Below are positions 33,354 through 42,398 of a DNA stretch of 48,331 bases, piece by piece. The translations under genes were made by a program, and so were the position numbers. Location: positions 1-48,331 of the forward strand of contig NZ_ADGX01000062.1 in the NCBI RefSeq assembly GCF_000177675.1, given 5' to 3'. Source of the stretch: Parafrankia sp. EUN1f. Lineage in GTDB: Bacteria > Actinomycetota > Actinomycetes > Frankiales > Frankiaceae. The stretch's first letter is position 1. Every line of letters starts with the position of its first letter. Under the pieces are notes generated by a model, which was not told the DNA's origin, made no database searches, and was given only the letters and a program-made list of their open reading frames with translations.

Positions 33354-33375
33354 GATCACTCAGAACGGAAACCTC

Positions 33376-35484
33376 ATGACCGGACTCGATCGACGCGCCA
33401 GCAACCACCGCACGCATCCGCGCCGTAGCCCCAGCCCGGGCGGGGGCGGGTCGTTCGGCGGGCTTCGGCGGGTGCTCACGGTCGTGGGGATCGTCGCCGT
33501 CGCGCTGCTGGGCACGGCGCTGCCGGCGTCGGCCCATGCCGTGCTGGAGCGCAGCGACCCGGTCGGCGGCGCGGCCCTCGATCAGGCCCCCGCCAGGGTG
33601 ACGTTGACCTTCAGCGAGGCCGTGTCGGTCAAGTCCGATGCGATTCGCGTCCTCGACGCCACCGGCGCCCGGGCTGACGAGGGCGAGGCGAAGAACGGCT
33701 CCTCGGCGTCGGAAGTGACGATCGCGCTGCGCTCCGGTCTCGGCACGGGAACCTACGTTGTGAGCTGGCGTGTGGTCTCCGCGGACAGTCATCCGGTCGG
33801 CGGCGCGTTCGCCTTCGGTGTCGGCGGGCCGCCCGACGCCGGGGCGGCCGCGGCGCTGCCCTCGGGCGGCGGCGGATCACGAGTGGTCGGCGTGGCGCTG
33901 GGCGCGGCCCGGCTGGTGACCTTCGCCGGCGCGGCCCTGCTGATCGGTGCCACCTTCTTCGTGACGGTGCTCTGGCCGGCCGGTGCGCGCCGCCGCGGCC
34001 CGGTCCGGCTGATCGCCGCCGGCTGGCTGCTCAGCCTGTTCGGCGCGATCGGCATGCTGCTGCTTCAGGGCCCCTATTCGTCGGGTGAGGGAATCTCCGC
34101 CGTCCTGAACGCCGATCAGATCGCGGTGACCCTGGAGGATCGTTACGGCCAGCTCCTGGCGATCCGCATGTTGGCGCTGCTGCTCGCCGTCCCGCTGCTG
34201 CGCCGGGTGCGGCAGCCCGCCGGCGGGGGCGGCGAGGACGACAGCGAGGCCGGCAGCGAGGCCGGCAGCGCTGGCCACCAGCCGACCGGGCCGAGTCGGC
34301 GAGGGCTGGTCGAGCTTGCCGGGCTGGGGCTGGTGCTCGTGACCACCATGGCGATGATCGGCCACGCGAGCGCGGGCGGGCTGGTCTGGCTGGCGACCGC
34401 CTCGATGACGCTGCACACCGCGGCGATGGCGATCTGGCTCGGCGGCCTGTGCGTTCTCGGGCTGTCCCTGCTCGGCCGGCCCAGACCGCGTCACACCGGC
34501 ACCGGTACCGGCGGCGCCGAGGGCTCCCCACGCGTTCCCGGCTCGTTCGCCAGCCCCGCGGATCCGGCCGCGGTCTCGTCCGGCCAGGGCACCGGGGCCG
34601 TCGCGGGCACGGGTACGGGTACCGGGGCCGTCGCGGGCACGAGTGCGAGTGCGGAGGCGGTCTCGGCGGCCGGTTCCATGGAGCTACCGGGCCTCAACAA
34701 GCTCTACGGCCTCGACGGGCTGGGCGACGGCGAGCCCGTCGAGCCCGGCTGGGCCGACGAGATGGCCCGGGTGTTGCCCCGATGGTCCAGGACCGCGATG
34801 GTCGCGGTCGCCGTGATCGTGCTGACCGGGATCTTCCAGACCCTGCGGGAGATCGGTGCCTTCGGAGCACTGTTCGGCACGACGTACGGGCGTCTTCTGC
34901 TGTACAAGCTCTGGTTCGTCCTCGGTGTGCTGGGTTTGGGCCTGCTGGCCCAGCGCTGGGTGCACCGCCACTTCCCGGCTGCTCCGAAGCCGGCTTCGGA
35001 AAAGCCGGCTTCGAATCAGGCGGCATCGAATCAGGCTGTCACCTCGCTTGCCATCGCCGGGCTGCGCCGAGGCGTGCTCTTCGAGATGATCGTCGGCGTC
35101 GCCGTCCTCACTGTCACCGCGATCCTCGTGAACACCATTCCCGGTCGGGAGTCGTACGCGCCGCCGTTCTCCAGGACGGTGATCGCCGGCCCGATGACCG
35201 TCGACGTCGAGATCGCGCCCACCAGAACCGGCCTGGAAACCATCCGTATCCATACCTATGACCCGCAGGGCCGGTCGCAGCGGCTGGTCGAGGCCAAGGG
35301 CGAGCTGAGCCTGCCGGCGGCGGGCGTCGGGCCCCTGGACGTCCCACTGGTGAGGGTCGCGGACGGCCAGGCCGTCGCCGAAGGGGTCGGAGTGCCTCTG
35401 CCGGGCCAGTGGCAGCTGCGTCTCTACCTGCGCGTCAACGATTTCGACCAGTACGTGACGACGGTCTTCTACAAGGTGCGCTGA
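33376..35484 (+). CDS. CopC-CopD fusion, copper transport protein (702 aa)
   Basis: The signal peptide ends ALPASA; the mature CopC domain starts at His54 (HAVLERSDPVGG), the N-terminal copper ligand. The second ligand region is VSADSHPVGGAFAFGVG. A CopD membrane domain with about eight helices follows (AARLVTFAGAALLIGATFF, ...MTLHTAAMAIWLGGLCVLG...). Then comes a C-terminal extracytoplasmic domain (PMTVDVEIAPTRTGLETIRIHTYDPQG) similar to those in other actinobacterial CopCD fusions. The cytoplasmic loop is enlarged by Gly/Thr/Ala repeats (GTGAVAGTGTGTGAVAGTSASA), and another loop has PASEKPASNQAASNQA repeats. It handles copper import or periplasmic copper with YcnI. ATG 33376. Confidence 0.92.
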   Translation: MTGLDRRASNHRTHPRRSPSPGGGGSFGGLRRVLTVVGIVAVALLGTALPASAHAVLERSDPVGGAALDQAPARVTLTFSEAVSVKSDAIRVLDATGARADEGEAKNGSSASEVTIALRSGLGTGTYVVSWRVVSADSHPVGGAFAFGVGGPPDAGAAAALPSGGGGSRVVGVALGAARLVTFAGAALLIGATFFVTVLWPAGARRRGPVRLIAAGWLLSLFGAIGMLLLQGPYSSGEGISAVLNADQIAVTLEDRYGQLLAIRMLALLLAVPLLRRVRQPAGGGGEDDSEAGSEAGSAGHQPTGPSRRGLVELAGLGLVLVTTMAMIGHASAGGLVWLATASMTLHTAAMAIWLGGLCVLGLSLLGRPRPRHTGTGTGGAEGSPRVPGSFASPADPAAVSSGQGTGAVAGTGTGTGAVAGTSASAEAVSAAGSMELPGLNKLYGLDGLGDGEPVEPGWADEMARVLPRWSRTAMVAVAVIVLTGIFQTLREIGAFGALFGTTYGRLLLYKLWFVLGVLGLGLLAQRWVHRHFPAAPKPASEKPASNQAASNQAVTSLAIAGLRRGVLFEMIVGVAVLTVTAILVNTIPGRESYAPPFSRTVIAGPMTVDVEIAPTRTGLETIRIHTYDPQGRSQRLVEAKGELSLPAAGVGPLDVPLVRVADGQAVAEGVGVPLPGQWQLRLYLRVNDFDQYVTTVFYKVR

Positions 35485-35530
35485 GGCAGGCGGGGCGCGG
35501 GCAGCGGTGGAGTTCCGGCTCGGGCTGCCG

Positions 35531-35593
35531 CTGCTGCCGAGCAGGATCTCAGGATCGTGGCCGCCGGAGGAGCCCGTAGCAGAATCCTGAGAC
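35531..35593 (-). repeat. Dispersed intergenic hairpin repeat, copy C1 (inverted)
   Basis: TCTCAGGAT (35547-35555) pairs perfectly with ATCCTGAGA (35584-35592). Read on the minus strand it ends GATCCTGAGATCCTGCTCGGCAGCAGC. Copy B1 ends GATCCTCAGATCTTGCTCGGTAGCAGC, so C1 is the same element in reverse orientation. It lies 47 nt after copCD. Confidence 0.6.
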
Positions 35594-35667
35594 GCGGCCG
35601 ATCCGGGCCACCAGCGTGGGCCTGGCGGAGCCGTGCCCACGGAATGCTAACTCCACCCGCACGGCCA

Positions 35668-35822
35668 CCCACCGAGGATCCCGCACCGCCGCACGGCACC
35701 GGCAATTCGCCTCAAGAGGGGCAAAAGGGTCGCAGGGTCGTCTGGCGACCCGCAAGAACTCCGCAAGAACGAAGGATTTTGGTCGTCGGAACGACCAAAA
35801 TTGTTCACTCTTGCGACTCGCC
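35668..35822. repeat. Dispersed intergenic hairpin repeat, copy C2 (best-preserved hairpin)
   Basis: 5' module CCCACCGAGGATCCCG..CTCAAGAGGGGCAAAAGGG, then a two-part hairpin: outer CGCAAGA/TCTTGCG (35762-35768/35809-35815) and inner TTTTGGTCGT (35777-35786), tetraloop CGGA, ACGACCAAAA (35791-35800). Flanking CTGGCGA/ACTCGCC may close a still larger stem. It lies between the convergent ends of copCD and the sigma-like gene. Confidence 0.75.
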
Positions 35823-35891
35823 AAACCGAGCTACGAGCGCTCATAGGTCCGGTGCCCGCGACGAGACCGGACCGGACCTCGACCGGATGGG

Positions 35892-37331
35892 TCAGACGGG
35901 GACCGGACTGGTCTGCCAGGGGAGGGGGAACGGGAACGGGTTCGTATTGCTGCTCGGGGGCGACGACGGCGTCGAAGGTGCCGGCGTCCCGGTCGTCGGC
36001 GTGGACGGATCCGAGGTCGGTGGTGTCGTCGGCGTGTTCTGCGTCGTCGGTGGCCCCGTCGTGGGCGTCGGCGCGTGGCCGTCAGACGGCGTGGTCGACG
36101 ACGGGCCGGTGGGCGTCTGCGCCGGCGGTGTCGTCGGCACCACGGTGGCCGGCGCGGTCGGCTGGCTGGTGGGCGGCGCCGGGGTGGGCGCCGGCGGCTG
36201 AACCGTGGCCGGCGGCGTGGGCGCCGGTGCGGGCCTCGACGGTGGCGGGGTGTAGGGCTTCGGCGCGTCGACCTCACGGACGATCTGTGTGGGGCGTGAG
36301 GTGGCGGGGCGGCTCGTGTAGGCGCCTGCCACCGTCGGTGAGGGCGGCGCGTCCACTGGCGCGACCGGCGGTTGGGCCGCGGTCGGCAGTGTGCCTGCGC
36401 CGGCCGGGAGCGTCGGAGTGATCGCGACCATGCCGGTGCCCGCGTCGGCCACCAGCTCGGAGCGCCCGGTAGGCCAGGAGATGACGGCGGTGAGCCCGGC
36501 CACGGCCACTGCCAGCGCGGCCGCCACCGCGATGGTCGGCCGAGCCCGGAAGTCGGAGAATCCGTTGCCGCGGGCGTTCGAGCCCGCCAGGGCCCGGTCG
36601 AGGGCCAGCAGCGGCAGGCCGTCCGCCGACCCGTCGTCGGGACGGTCGCCTGGCGGCGTGACCTGCTCGTCGAGCTGCCCCGCCTGCAGCCCGGTGGAGG
36701 GGGAGACGATTGTGACGGCGTCCTCGGGCCCGACGGCGCGCACGCCGGCGCCGTTTCCGCCGCCCGAGGCGGTGAAGGCGACCCGATGGTCGGGGGGCGC
36801 ACCTGCCGGCGCGCCGCCGAAGGCCGGGGCGTTTCCGGGGATGGCCGCGCCGGGGAGCGGGGTGACGGTGGCTTCGTCGCCTCGGGCGGAACCAGCGGAA
36901 CCAGCGCGCTCCGCGGCCCGCCGGTTCGCGGCGGCCGCGGCGGCGACAGCCGCGCGGTCGAAGGTGCGTTGCAGGCCGGTTCGCAGGCTGGTCGGCGCCG
37001 GCACGATGGCACCGTCCAGCAGTTCCTCCGGCGAGACGCCGTGCGGAACCGGGACGCTGCGGGCCTGCGGCGAGCCGGACCAGGCCAGAGCGCTGCCGCG
37101 CGCGAGCTCGAGGAGCCAGGGGCGCAGGCGGGTCGGATCGGAGAGGGGATTCAACCGCGTCCGCGCCACCAGGGCGAACGCGGTTCCGGCCGCCGCCCTG
37201 GCGACCGTCGGGTCGCCGAGGATCAGCAGGCACATCGAGAAGACGTCGTCGGCGTAGCGGTTGTAGAGATCGTTGAAAGCCTGACGATCACCACGCCGAA
37301 CACGGGCCACCAGGTCCGCGTCGTCGTTCAT
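35892..37331 (-). CDS. Membrane-tethered sigma-region-2 protein with Pro/Thr-rich tail (479 aa)
   Basis: The first 80 residues look like ECF sigma region 2 (NDDADLVARVRRGDRQAFNDLYNRYADDVFSMCLLILGD). The usual acidic AEDLVQE part is replaced by VARAAAGTAFALV. No sigma region 4 helix-turn-helix follows; instead come a short helical element (PTSLRTGLQRTFDRAA), a long Ala/Gly linker, one membrane helix (residues about 265-286, IAVAAALAVAVAGLTAVISW) and about 185 external residues dominated by Pro and Thr. ATG 37331 has GGGAG upstream. It may bind RNA polymerase or an anti-sigma factor at the membrane, or be a sensor built from a sigma relic. It follows the HtrA gene on the same strand. Function is unproven. 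Confidence 0.7.
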   Translation of the reverse strand: MNDDADLVARVRRGDRQAFNDLYNRYADDVFSMCLLILGDPTVARAAAGTAFALVARTRLNPLSDPTRLRPWLLELARGSALAWSGSPQARSVPVPHGVSPEELLDGAIVPAPTSLRTGLQRTFDRAAVAAAAAANRRAAERAGSAGSARGDEATVTPLPGAAIPGNAPAFGGAPAGAPPDHRVAFTASGGGNGAGVRAVGPEDAVTIVSPSTGLQAGQLDEQVTPPGDRPDDGSADGLPLLALDRALAGSNARGNGFSDFRARPTIAVAAALAVAVAGLTAVISWPTGRSELVADAGTGMVAITPTLPAGAGTLPTAAQPPVAPVDAPPSPTVAGAYTSRPATSRPTQIVREVDAPKPYTPPPSRPAPAPTPPATVQPPAPTPAPPTSQPTAPATVVPTTPPAQTPTGPSSTTPSDGHAPTPTTGPPTTQNTPTTPPTSDPSTPTTGTPAPSTPSSPPSSNTNPFPFPLPWQTSPVPV

Positions 37332-37669
37332 CAGCTGCAACTCCCCGTGACGACGTTCCTGGTCTCGGCGCCGGGACCAGGTTTGGCGACCAATGTGGCG
37401 CCAGGCCTGGTCACCGGTCAGGCAGGCTCAATAGTAGGAGGTGCCTGATCTGGCCGGGGTGAAGGTTGTGAAGATTTTTTGTCGTCACCTCGACACCATG
37501 GCCAGCTTGACGCTGAACATGGTGTCGTATCCCCCTTCATCGGACACCGAAGCAAGCGTATACGAAGGCATCTTCGACACATCCGCTCCGGCATCGCCGG
37601 CGTGGCGTGGTCCTGGTGGCTGGTGCGGAAACCGCCGGATGTTCCCCAAAACCGTCGCCCGGCCGGTGC
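37332..37669. other. Intergenic region with a 10-bp inverted repeat
   Basis: CGACACCATG (37491-37500) and CATGGTGTCG (37518-37527) are exact complements 17 nt apart, next to an AT-rich GATTTTTTG at about 37474. The region separates the HtrA gene from the sigma-like gene and probably holds the promoter and operator of the latter. The palindrome is not followed by a U-run on either strand, so it is more operator-like than terminator-like. Confidence 0.4.
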
Positions 37670-39408
37670 TCAGGAATTGGGCGGTTGTTCCAGCAGTGTT
37701 ACGGTCACCGTGTTGGTCTGGCCGTCGCGCAGGTACGTCACCTGGACCTGGTTTCCGATGTCGTGGGACCTGACCGCCGCGATCAGCGAATCGATGTCCG
37801 TGATGGTCCGATCGCCCACCTTGGTGATGACATCGCCCGAACGGAGGCCCGCTTTGTCCGCCGGGCCGCCGTCGACCAGCGACTGGATCCTTGCTCCGGT
37901 GCCGCTTGCCGCCGTGGACCGGGTGTTCTCACCCGCGGTGTTGGCGCTGACTCCCAAATAGGGGTGCCGGGCGGTGCCGGTGTCGATGAGCTGTGCCGCA
38001 ACTTTCTGTGCGTAGCTGCCCGGAATCGCGAAACCGACTCCGATGTTGCCGGACTGCTGGGACTCACCGAAGGGTGAGGAACTGCCGCCAACCGTCGCGA
38101 TGGCCGTGTTCACCCCGATGATCTGGCCCTTGCTGTTGACCAGCGGGCCACCGGAGTTGCCGGGGTTGATGGGCGCGTCGGTCTGGATTGCGTCCAGCAC
38201 GGTGTTCGTCTGGTCCTGAACAGTTGAGTCGCCGGTGCGCACGGGGCGGTGCAGTGCGCTGACGATTCCCGAGGTGACCGTGCCGTTGAGGCCCAGCGGG
38301 CTGCCCACGGCGACAACCAGCTCGCCGACCTGCAGCGCGTCGGACTGCCCGAAGGTGGCTGCCGGCAGGTTGGTTGCGTTGATCTTGATGACGGCGAGGT
38401 CCGCGCTCGGGTCGGTGGCCTTGATCGTCGCGTCGAAGGTCCGGCCGTCCTGCATGGTGACCGTGAGGGTGCCGCCGTTCGACGCCCCGGAGACGACGTG
38501 GTTGTTCGTGAGGATGTAGCCGTCCCGGCGGATGATCGTGCCGGACCCGGTTCCGGCCTCCTGGCTGGATTCCTCCGCGATGGTCACGACGCTCGGGAGG
38601 ATGGTCTGTGCGGCGGCGGAGACCGTGTTGTCGGCGGCCTCGGAGACCCCGCCGGAGCTGCCGGTCGCCTGCTGCAGGCCCGAATCGGTCGACACGACCG
38701 CGGCCGGTGAGTCGTCCCCCGCGACCAGTGCGCCGACACCACCACCGATACCAGCGGACACCAGCGCGAGTGCCACGGCTGCCGCGATCAGGCGGCGACG
38801 CCGCATAGGCGCCGGTGTCGGCGTGGCGGGTGTGAACCGGCCGTAGCCGTCAGGTCCGTTGGGAGATCCGGGCGCCTGCCCACCGGGTGCGGGCGGCGTG
38901 ACCGGTGATCCCCAGGAGGAGCTCCACCAGGCACTCTGCTGCCCCGGACCGCCTGGACCGCCGGGCGTGGCGCCGGAGCCGTATCCCGGCCGCTGCTCGC
39001 CTTGGCCCTGGCTCGTGGAGGCCTGCTGCGCGGCCCAGGGCGAGGGCTGGCCGTAGGAGGCCTCCGGGGGCACCGGTGGCCTCCCCCCGACTGCTGGTAG
39101 GGGTTGCTCCGCTGGTCGCCGGGCGGGTAATAGCCAGCTGGGACGCCCGGGCCGGGGCGCGGACCGGTCGGAGGCGGAGCTGGAACCGGAGCCGGAGTGT
39201 GGACGGCGGGGAAAGCGCCTGTCTGCTCAGGCCCGGCGGGGCTGGGCGTCGAGGCGGGCGCGCCGGAGGAGGGCCCGCCAGGAGGCTGCTGGTTGTCGTG
39301 CGACCGCGGCTCCATCGGCCCCTCCGAACTAGCCGCCTCGGGCCTGGTCCGCTCCGGCAGGTTGTCGGGCGGTGCCCAGGGAGACCGAGCGTCGTGCGTG
39401 GCTGTCAT
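37670..39408 (-). CDS. HtrA/DegP-type trypsin-like serine protease with PDZ domain; frame broken at 39083-39088
   Basis: Membrane-anchored HtrA. A Pro/Gln/Gly-rich cytoplasmic N-terminus precedes one membrane helix (LIAAAVALALVSAGIGGGVGALVAG). The protease domain has His (LTNNHVVSG), Asp (PSADLAVIKI) and Ser (NPGNSGGPLVNSKG), and a C-terminal PDZ domain follows (GARIQSLVDGGPADKAGLRSGDVITKVGDRTITDIDSL). The first about 110 residues are in another frame. The break is at six C (plus strand); one more base gives SGGRPPVPPEASYGQPSPW without interruption and 579 aa. The span of 1739 nt is one short of a multiple of three. It degrades or senses misfolded exported proteins. ATG 39408 follows GGGGGAAAG. 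Confidence 0.88.
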
Positions 39409-40288
39409 GGTAGGCACTTTCCCCCGGCACCCTGAGCGATTCCTGAATTCCGACCAACGTTCCGCTTAGCCAGGCACCGCGGCGCGTGTCCGATCCACGA
39501 CATACTGCCCGATGCGTGGGTCAGGCCGGCACGAACCCGCCAGGACGGATCGCGCTGTGGTGGTCGCCCGGCACGCCGTCGCCGCAGGTTACGGCCCGGC
39601 CCGGGTGAGGTCTGGGGCGCGTGGCCTCCGTGATGCCGACGCGGTGGCGAGGCGTCGTCGTCTGCCGCCGCTCGGATCCGTCGCCTGCCGCCGGACATCG
39701 CCCGCCGCCCGCCGGGATCCCGCCCCCAGTCGATGGCCCGATCTGATCCGCGTGCGTTGCATCGTCTCGCGATGTGGCCTGCCGGACGGTGGTCGCTCAT
39801 TGATGCGGCTTGATGCGGCGGTTGTGAAGGCCTACTCACAAATGTCTCGGCCGGCGGCCGCGATGGGGAGGGGCGCGGTCCTGGCGGAGGAAGATCTGCC
39901 GGCGTGATCGGCTGGCATCCCGGCACGTTTGTGCCAGGCTGGGACGGTCCCGTCCAGTTCGTGCTGCTTTCGGGCGAAGGCGGCATGATGTGAGTGCCGG
40001 AGCATGATGTCGTGACATGTCGACCGTCGGATGTGGTCATGATGTCGCTGGGCGGTCATGACTGCGTCGCCCGCCGCGTTGAGCCGGCACGGCTGAGTTG
40101 CGTGCCGCGCACGGTGAGCCGCGTTCGGCGTAGGTCGCATCCGGGGAAGGGGGCCCGGCTGTTCGCCGGGATTTCGTCTCCGGCTGGCCCGAATGTCAAG
40201 GGGGCTCGCGCAACGCACTCGCAACGGCGTGGTACACCGGTATACCGCGCGGGTTTTTCCTGCATGTCCCGGAATCGGAGGTTGTCTG
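39409..40288. other. Long intergenic region without a supported gene
   Basis: These 880 nt separate the divergent HtrA and Pro/Gln-repeat genes. Open frames exist but have poor starts and Arg/Ser/Pro-rich out-of-frame composition. Small structures seen: a direct repeat TTGATGCGGC twice near 39800-39820; TTGTGA/TCACAA near 39822-39841; ATGATGT several times between 39985 and 40045, including the inverted repeat ATGTC/GACAT at 40007-40018. It probably holds two promoters and their operators. Confidence 0.5.
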
Positions 40289-42265
40289 GTGACGGACGGT
40301 GCATGGAGGGGAGGCCCTGGAGATCCAGGTCGCCCCGGCTATCGGGGGCACCCGCAGGGCGGCGCGGAACCCGAGGGGTACTGGGGCGAACCCGGCTCAC
40401 GTGAGCCGCAGCCGCACCCGAACGATTCGCAGCCTGGAGATCCCTATGGCGGCGCTGCGCCGTATCCGGGTGGGCGTCCCGTGGGCGGTGGATATCAGGA
40501 CGGCGGCTACCCGCCGGGCGGTTATGCGCCTGGGGAGTATCGACAGCCGGCTCAGCCACAGCCTGGTTACCCACAGCCTGGTTACCCACAGCAGGGACAG
40601 CCGCAACCGGGCTACCCGCAGTCGGGTCAGCCCCAGCCGGGATACCCACAGCAGGGACAGTCGCAACCGGGCTACCCGCAGTCGGGTCAGCCCCAGCCGG
40701 GATACCTCCAGTCGGGCCAGCCGCCGCAGGCCTATCCGTCGGATGGCCTGGACCCCCTGACCGGACAGTTCGCGTCCGGTCAGCCCGCGGGGCCCGGTTA
40801 TGCCGCGACGGCCGGCTACGTACCTGGCGCGACCGCCGGTGGCCATCCGTCACCAGGCCCGGCTGCCGCGGAGCCGGCGGGAGGCCGGTTCCCCGCCATG
40901 GGCCAGCCTCCGACCGGCCCCACCGCCGGTGGCTACCCGCCCGACAACGGCTGGGACGAACCGACCGACACCCGTTCCGGCGGGACGTCCGTGCGGGGGG
41001 CTCTTGTGCCGCGGGCAGGCGCGGCGCGCACGTCACCCCGCCCCCAGGGCGCCACCGGTGCTCAGGGGGCTCTCGGCGCGGCGGGTGCCGCTGGTGCGAC
41101 GGGTGCGATGGGCGCTGTGGGCACGGGGCAGTGGCCCGTGCCGGCGAACACCGCCGGGACGGATCCGCGATACGGCACCGGCCCCCGTGGGGATCTTCAC
41201 CAACAGGGATCGGCGCGTTCCGCGACGGCATCACCGCGCGTCGAACCGGTGGGCGGCGCCGCTCGTTCCTACCGGGACGCGGACCCGGATGGCCCAGGCC
41301 GTCGGGATTGGGACCTTGACCGCGCAGGCCAGGAGCGCGGCCTGCCCGGCCGCGGCGCGGATGCGGGCCGTGGCGCCGACCCGGGTGGCCGGGATCTCGA
41401 TGGCCGGGATGCCCTGGGCGGCGCGGAGCGTGCCGGCACCGGGCCACGCCGTCGCGCGGCGGCCCGTCGGCGAGGTTTCGGCGACGCGGACCTGGGCGAC
41501 GAACCGGACTTCCCGGTCGAGGTCGGCGACGACGACCTCGACGACGACTATCCCGGCGGCGAGGACACCGGGCTGGGGCCCTTCCTACGCCGCCTGGTGA
41601 TCGCTCTGGTCGTGCTGGGCGTGGCGCTCGGGGTCGGGGTGGGAGCGGGAGTTGTCTGGGAGAAGGTGCGGCCCAGCGGCGACGACACGACGTCCGCGAC
41701 GGGTGCTACGGGCACCGAACCGGCCGCGACTCCCACCGTGGCAGCGGGGGCGACCACCCCGGCACCCAGCGCCGCCGCGAGTGCTCAGCCCCAGGTGACG
41801 GTGCCGGCTGACTGGGTGGCCTACACGGACGCCGTTCAGAAGGCCACGTTCTCCCATCCGGGGTCCTGGAAGCAACGCCAGGACAACACCGGTGTCTTCT
41901 TCGGTGAGCCGGGTGCCGGCGCCGCCGGGACCTCGGCCGAGTACGGCCCACAGATGATCGGAGTGGCCCGGGTGGCCGGGGCGGACGCCGCCACCGCCCT
42001 CAGCAAGGTGCAGGCCGGTGAGTTCGGCAGCGTCAGCGGCCTGAGCCAGGATCGTTCCGGCGCCGCCACCGACTCGTCCGGCGCGCCGACCCAGGAGCTC
42101 GCCGGCTCCTACGACCGGGATGGTCAGCGCGTGTCCTACCTCATGCGCACGGTCGACGGTTCCGGCGCGGTCTACGTGCTCATCGCCCGGGTGCCCGCCG
42201 AGGCCTCGGGGACGCTCAACACCCTTATGGCCGCGCTCCGGGCGTCCTTCCAGCCCGTGGCCTGA
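40289..42265 (+). CDS. Single-pass membrane protein with Gln/Pro repeats and C-terminal sensor-like domain (658 aa)
   Basis: GTG 40289 follows GGAGG. The cytoplasmic N-terminal half is low complexity. Repeats of QPQPGYPQSG and QPQPGYPQQG are encoded by a 36/72-bp DNA repeat at about 40550-40715. A collagen-like segment (GATGAQGALGAAGAAGATGAMGA) and an Asp/Glu-rich patch (EVGDDDLDDDYPGGED) follow. One membrane helix lies at about residues 435-455 (LVIALVVLGVALGVGVGAGVV). The external domain (VPADWVAYTDAVQKATFSHPGSWKQR...YDRDGQRVSYLMRTVDGSGAVYVLIARVP) resembles the extracellular modules attached to actinobacterial Ser/Thr kinases, but no kinase domain is present. Function unknown; probably an envelope organiser or sensor. 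Confidence 0.78.
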   Translation: MTDGAWRGGPGDPGRPGYRGHPQGGAEPEGYWGEPGSREPQPHPNDSQPGDPYGGAAPYPGGRPVGGGYQDGGYPPGGYAPGEYRQPAQPQPGYPQPGYPQQGQPQPGYPQSGQPQPGYPQQGQSQPGYPQSGQPQPGYLQSGQPPQAYPSDGLDPLTGQFASGQPAGPGYAATAGYVPGATAGGHPSPGPAAAEPAGGRFPAMGQPPTGPTAGGYPPDNGWDEPTDTRSGGTSVRGALVPRAGAARTSPRPQGATGAQGALGAAGAAGATGAMGAVGTGQWPVPANTAGTDPRYGTGPRGDLHQQGSARSATASPRVEPVGGAARSYRDADPDGPGRRDWDLDRAGQERGLPGRGADAGRGADPGGRDLDGRDALGGAERAGTGPRRRAAARRRGFGDADLGDEPDFPVEVGDDDLDDDYPGGEDTGLGPFLRRLVIALVVLGVALGVGVGAGVVWEKVRPSGDDTTSATGATGTEPAATPTVAAGATTPAPSAAASAQPQVTVPADWVAYTDAVQKATFSHPGSWKQRQDNTGVFFGEPGAGAAGTSAEYGPQMIGVARVAGADAATALSKVQAGEFGSVSGLSQDRSGAATDSSGAPTQELAGSYDRDGQRVSYLMRTVDGSGAVYVLIARVPAEASGTLNTLMAALRASFQPVA

Positions 42266-42268
42266 CCG

Positions 42269-42305
42269 GCTGGCGGTCGTGGCGACACCGTCCACGACCG
42301 CCAGC
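42269..42305. terminator. Strong bidirectional hairpin between convergent genes
   Basis: GCTGGCGGTCGTGG (42269-42282) pairs perfectly over 14 bp with CCACGACCGCCAGC (42292-42305) around a 9-nt loop. It starts 4 nt after the stop of the Pro/Gln-repeat gene. No U-tract on either side. Confidence 0.7.
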
Positions 42306-42398
42306 TCCGGTTCGGGTAACGGCTCCGGCAACGGCGCGGGCTCGGGCAAGGCCCGACGGCCGCTGGCCGCGGGCCGCGGGCCGCGCGGGTCCAGGGAT

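Noticed and set aside
37441-37773. 110-codon plus-strand frame beginning at a GTG after AGGAG
   Set aside because: The ribosome site is too close to the start, the frame runs into the end of the HtrA gene and the product has no coherent features.
39512-39907. 131-codon plus-strand frame in the HtrA upstream gap
   Set aside because: It is Arg-rich, has no ribosome site or known motif, and overlaps several equally long frames on the other strand.
40550-40715. CRISPR-like repeat array
   Set aside because: The repeats have no unique spacers, stay in frame and encode Gln/Pro/Gly/Tyr repeats of a protein; no cas genes are present.
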